From Clostridiales bacterium UBA1777 (GTDB taxonomy: Bacteria; Bacillota; Clostridia; Oscillospirales; Oscillospiraceae), in the NCBI GenBank assembly GCA_002315275.1, contig DCGN01000121.1, positions 12,661 through 20,811 on the forward strand: a stretch of 8,151 bases of DNA, given 5' to 3'. Under the pieces are notes generated by a model. It did no database searches. It was not told where the DNA came from and worked only from the letters and a program-made list of their open reading frames with translations. Shown here in pieces: positions 5,759-8,151 of this stretch (position 1 is its first letter; each line of letters opens with the position of its first letter). A program made the position numbers and the translations under genes.

Positions 5759-6998
5759 ATTAAAAAACAGCCGCGTGTTCTGGATAGCCGTTTCGGTGCT
5801 TACCTCGTTGGCTATATGGGTGTATATCACGAGCGTGGAGTCCGATGAGACATCGAAGACGTTTCGCAATGTCCGAGTGGAGGTCATCGGCGAGGATGCG
5901 CTCGAAAGCGCTAAGAACATGGTGGTAACTGAGCTTGACACGTCCACGGTCAATATTGAGGTCACTGGCTCGCGCAGAGCTGTGGCCAAACTAAAGGCGG
6001 ACGATATCGTCGCGCAGATCGACGTATCGAAGCTGTCGAGATCGGCTTATATGACGCAGGCTTACGATATCGTCTATGCGGACGGTGTAGATACTAACGG
6101 CCTGTCCGTAACGAGCAGATCGCCGGAAACGGTGAGCTTCCTTGTCTCCGAGCTGAAGACGGTGAGCATTCCCGTGCGCGGCAGCTTTGACGGAGACGTA
6201 GGCGATGGCCACACGGCGGAGTCACCGTCGTTTGAGCCGTCGACCGTTGACATCACGGGCCCTGCCTCGTATGTCGATGCCGTGTCCTACGCGTGGGTCA
6301 CCTTCGGCCAGAACGCCGGAGTTATTGAGAAGACCTACAGAGAGAATACGGGCTATACGCTCATGGATCAGTACGGAGAGCAGTGCGATGTGACCGATAT
6401 CTACACGTCAACCGATATCATTACGGCTGAGCTTGAGATATTCGATATCAAGGAGATCCCGCTTGCGGTTGATCTCGTTGAGGGCGCCGGCGCGACGAGC
6501 GCGAATACGAAGGTCACCATCGAGCCAAAAACGGTCACCCTTTCGGGTGACAGCGAGCTTCTCACGGGGCTTAACAAGATCGTTCTCGCAACTATCGACC
6601 TCACCGATTTCAAGACCTCCTTCACGGAGACCTATACGATAACCATTAACAATGAGCTGAAGAACGTCACCGGCATCACGGAGGCTGCGGTCACGGTCGA
6701 GGTGGTCGGCCTTGAAACGAGAACCTTTAAGGTGAACAATTTCTCCTGCATAAATGACAGCGTAGGCTACGTCAGCAACATTAAGACGGAGAGCATTGAG
6801 GTCACGCTCAGAGGCCCTGCCGATCAGCTTGATAAGATAAAGAGCGAGGATATCCGCGCTGTTGTTGATTTGACGGACTATGTAGAATCCGCAGGCACGT
6901 TTGCTCCCGAGGCGAAAATCAAGATCGACACCGAGGGAACTGCGGACGTCGGCTCTTTGGGGGACTACGTTCTGTCGGTCGAGATAAAGAGGGCATAA
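5733..6998 (+). CDS. cdaR: CdaR / YbbR-domain regulator of CdaA
   Basis: The 421-residue protein has one N-terminal transmembrane anchor (FWIAVSVLTSLAIWVYI, about 16-32) and a large extracytoplasmic part of four YbbR domains, roughly 46-138, 146-234, 240-326 and 333-419. Repeated family marks include ITGPASYVDAV (about 174-184), TIEPKTVTLSGDSELL (262-277) and TLRGPADQLDKI (358-369), the YbbR pattern of 'P..V.v.Gp...l..i'. CdaR binds CdaA at the membrane and modulates c-di-AMP synthesis, in most cases studied lowering it. The start lies inside cdaA with GGGG at 5722-5725, seven bases upstream, so the partners are translationally coupled. In most Firmicutes glmM follows; here it does not. The next gene begins after one base. 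Confidence 0.93.
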   Translation: MERNSLINKLKNSRVFWIAVSVLTSLAIWVYITSVESDETSKTFRNVRVEVIGEDALESAKNMVVTELDTSTVNIEVTGSRRAVAKLKADDIVAQIDVSKLSRSAYMTQAYDIVYADGVDTNGLSVTSRSPETVSFLVSELKTVSIPVRGSFDGDVGDGHTAESPSFEPSTVDITGPASYVDAVSYAWVTFGQNAGVIEKTYRENTGYTLMDQYGEQCDVTDIYTSTDIITAELEIFDIKEIPLAVDLVEGAGATSANTKVTIEPKTVTLSGDSELLTGLNKIVLATIDLTDFKTSFTETYTITINNELKNVTGITEAAVTVEVVGLETRTFKVNNFSCINDSVGYVSNIKTESIEVTLRGPADQLDKIKSEDIRAVVDLTDYVESAGTFAPEAKIKIDTEGTADVGSLGDYVLSVEIKRA

Positions 6999-6999
6999 G

Positions 7000-7410
7000 A
7001 TGACTCAGGATGCTGTTGTAACTAAAATACTGTCCGATAAGCTGGCGGAGGTCGCCGTGTCGAGGGGAACCGCGTGCGGCAGCAACTGCGGCAACTGCGA
7101 GAGCTGCATCTTCCAAAGCGAGATAAAGACCGTCGCGAGAAACAAAATAAAAGCCGCAAGAGGCCAGAAGGTAGTTATAGAGAGCAGCTCGAAGAAGGTG
7201 TACGGAGCTATAATCCTCGTGTACATCGTGCCGATAGTCTTGCTCGTGCTGGGCTTTGCACTCGGCAGCGCGGCCGGGCTCGGAGAAGTCGGCTGTGTGC
7301 TGTGCAGCTTTATCGGCCTCATTGTCGGTGCGGCGATAGTGGTCGCCTCGCAGAGGCTGAAGAAAAACAATAAATCCATTACATTTGATATAGTCAGTCT
7401 GAGAGACTGA
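7000..7410 (+). CDS. RseC/MucC-family (SoxR-reducing system type) membrane protein
   Basis: This is a 136-residue integral membrane protein. An N-terminal cytoplasmic part resembles the RseC family (AVVTKILSDKLAEVAVSRG) and is followed by a cysteine cluster Cys26-x3-Cys30-x2-Cys33-x2-Cys36, able in principle to bind an Fe-S cluster or metal. After VVIESSSKKVYGA come two hydrophobic segments (about 69-89 and 97-117) and a short basic tail. In E. coli RseC is linked to the RsxABCDGE electron-transfer complex that reduces SoxR; in Clostridia similar proteins are found near Rnf-type genes or alone, and their role is unknown. AAGAGGG at 6987-6993 serves as binding site. It starts one base after cdaR ends, so it is almost surely in the cdaA operon. 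Family assignment is moderately firm; function is open. Confidence 0.8.
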   Translation: MTQDAVVTKILSDKLAEVAVSRGTACGSNCGNCESCIFQSEIKTVARNKIKAARGQKVVIESSSKKVYGAIILVYIVPIVLLVLGFALGSAAGLGEVGCVLCSFIGLIVGAAIVVASQRLKKNNKSITFDIVSLRD

Positions 7411-7423
7411 TGTGGAGGTGCTT

Positions 7424-8151
7424 ATGATCAAAAGCATGACGGGCTACGGCAGCGCCAGAGGCACTGTCGGTGACCTTGATGTAACCATTGAGCTCAAAAG
7501 CGTTAACAATCGCTATCTTGACGCTTCCGTCAGACTGCCGAGAAGCTTTATCTTCGCCGAGGACGCGCTTAAGTCTCAGATCCAGTCACATATAAGCCGC
7601 GGCAAGGTCGATGTGTTCGTAACGGTCGATACGTCATCTGCTGCCGATATGACTGTCAAGGTCAACGAACCGCTTCTCAAGGGATACTACGAAGCACTCA
7701 GGCACATTGCGGATGAGCTCGGCCTTGATGACGATGTAACGTCAGTTACGCTCAGCCGTTATCCAGACGTTCTTTCCGTTGAGAAGAAGGATCTTGACGC
7801 GGATGCTATCTCCGCGGGCCTTTCCGAGATCATGGAGGAGGCTCTCTGCGATTTCGACAAGATGAGGCTCAGAGAGGGCGAAAAGCTCAGAGACGACGTC
7901 TTGAACAAGCTGGAGACAATCAATATGCTCGTCTCCACCGTCGAGACCGAAGCACCCAAGACTGTTGCCGACTACAGAGCAAGGCTCGAGCAGAAGATGG
8001 CCGACCTTCTCGGAACGACAGGTATTGACGAGAGCAGGATACTTGCCGAGGCCGCAATATTTGCGGACAAGATCGCCGTTGACGAAGAGACGGTCCGCCT
8101 TCGCAGCCACATGGCTCAGCTGAAGGACATGGTGAACGGAAAGTCTCCCAT
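7424..8151 (+). CDS. yicC: YicC family endoribonuclease (3' truncated by window end)
   Basis: The reading frame begins at ATG 7424, three bases after a strong GGAGGTG (7414-7420), and stays open to the last base, giving 242 complete codons. The opening MIKSMTGYGSARG, the ELKSVNNRYLDASVRLPRSF segment (24-43) and SHISRGKVDVFV (55-66) are hallmarks of YicC/YloC proteins. The later part, including LREGEKLRDDVLNKL and ESRILAEAAIFADKIAVDEET (202-222), is the conserved C-terminal domain. About 50 residues of a typical 290-residue protein are missing, including the usual final helix region. YicC is a cytoplasmic metal-dependent endoribonuclease implicated in small-RNA decay. In Firmicutes it often precedes gmk and rpoZ, which may follow outside the window. 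It is 13 bases from the RseC-like gene and probably belongs to the same transcript. Confidence 0.94.
   Translation, partial: MIKSMTGYGSARGTVGDLDVTIELKSVNNRYLDASVRLPRSFIFAEDALKSQIQSHISRGKVDVFVTVDTSSAADMTVKVNEPLLKGYYEALRHIADELGLDDDVTSVTLSRYPDVLSVEKKDLDADAISAGLSEIMEEALCDFDKMRLREGEKLRDDVLNKLETINMLVSTVETEAPKTVADYRARLEQKMADLLGTTGIDESRILAEAAIFADKIAVDEETVRLRSHMAQLKDMVNGKSP

Noticed and set aside
4805..5989. Long open frame (394 codons) on the - strand across the cdaA promoter and cdaA
   Set aside because: It is antisense to a clear CdaA gene and to the start of cdaR, begins inside cdaR and runs through the promoter gap. No domain is recognisable, and the tail is only translated AT-rich spacer.
1..8151. 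Mobile element, phage, CRISPR or defence system
   Set aside because: No transposase, integrase, direct-repeat array or defence domain is visible; all genes are co-oriented housekeeping-type genes with tight spacing.

Overview
The window is a compact, gene-dense chromosomal segment with every recognisable gene on the + strand and only two gaps longer than 100 bases. The gene set suggests a low-to-mid-GC Firmicute of the class Clostridia, probably a gut-type anaerobe: a RecD2-type helicase tail, ComF, a stand-alone MreB, separate IspD and IspF enzymes of the MEP isoprenoid pathway, a DUF3343 / class V aminotransferase pair, the CdaA-CdaR c-di-AMP module, an RseC-like membrane redox protein and YicC. 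This assignment rests on gene content and on strong GGAGG-type ribosome binding sites; the species cannot be named from the sequence.

Layout. (1) 1-990: the 3' end of a RecD2-like helicase gene, overlapping (ATGA) a comF gene. (2) 1029-3293: mreB, ispD and ispF, apparently transcribed from a sigma-A-like promoter inside the 3' end of comF and ending in a strong intrinsic terminator at 3348-3386. MreB organises the elongating cell wall. IspD and IspF make the precursor from which the wall-lipid carrier undecaprenyl phosphate is built, so this segment links shape to lipid-carrier supply. (3) 3412-4769: a DUF3343 gene translationally coupled (GTGA overlap) to a cysteine-desulfurase-like PLP enzyme, a pair known from selenium/sulfur trafficking. 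(4) 4886-8151: a promoter with a perfect -10 box drives cdaA and cdaR (overlapping by 26 bases), followed one base later by an RseC-like gene and then by yicC, which runs off the window end.

No tRNA, rRNA, CRISPR, insertion sequence or phage gene is visible. This is mostly a conserved housekeeping region, and I do not see a clear unknown system. The points most worth checking are the replacement of a conserved glutamate in the MreB ATPase site, the cdaA-cdaR operon that leads into rseC-like and yicC rather than glmM, the Se/S gene pair, and the ispD/ispF overlap with its T7 run and probable TTG start.
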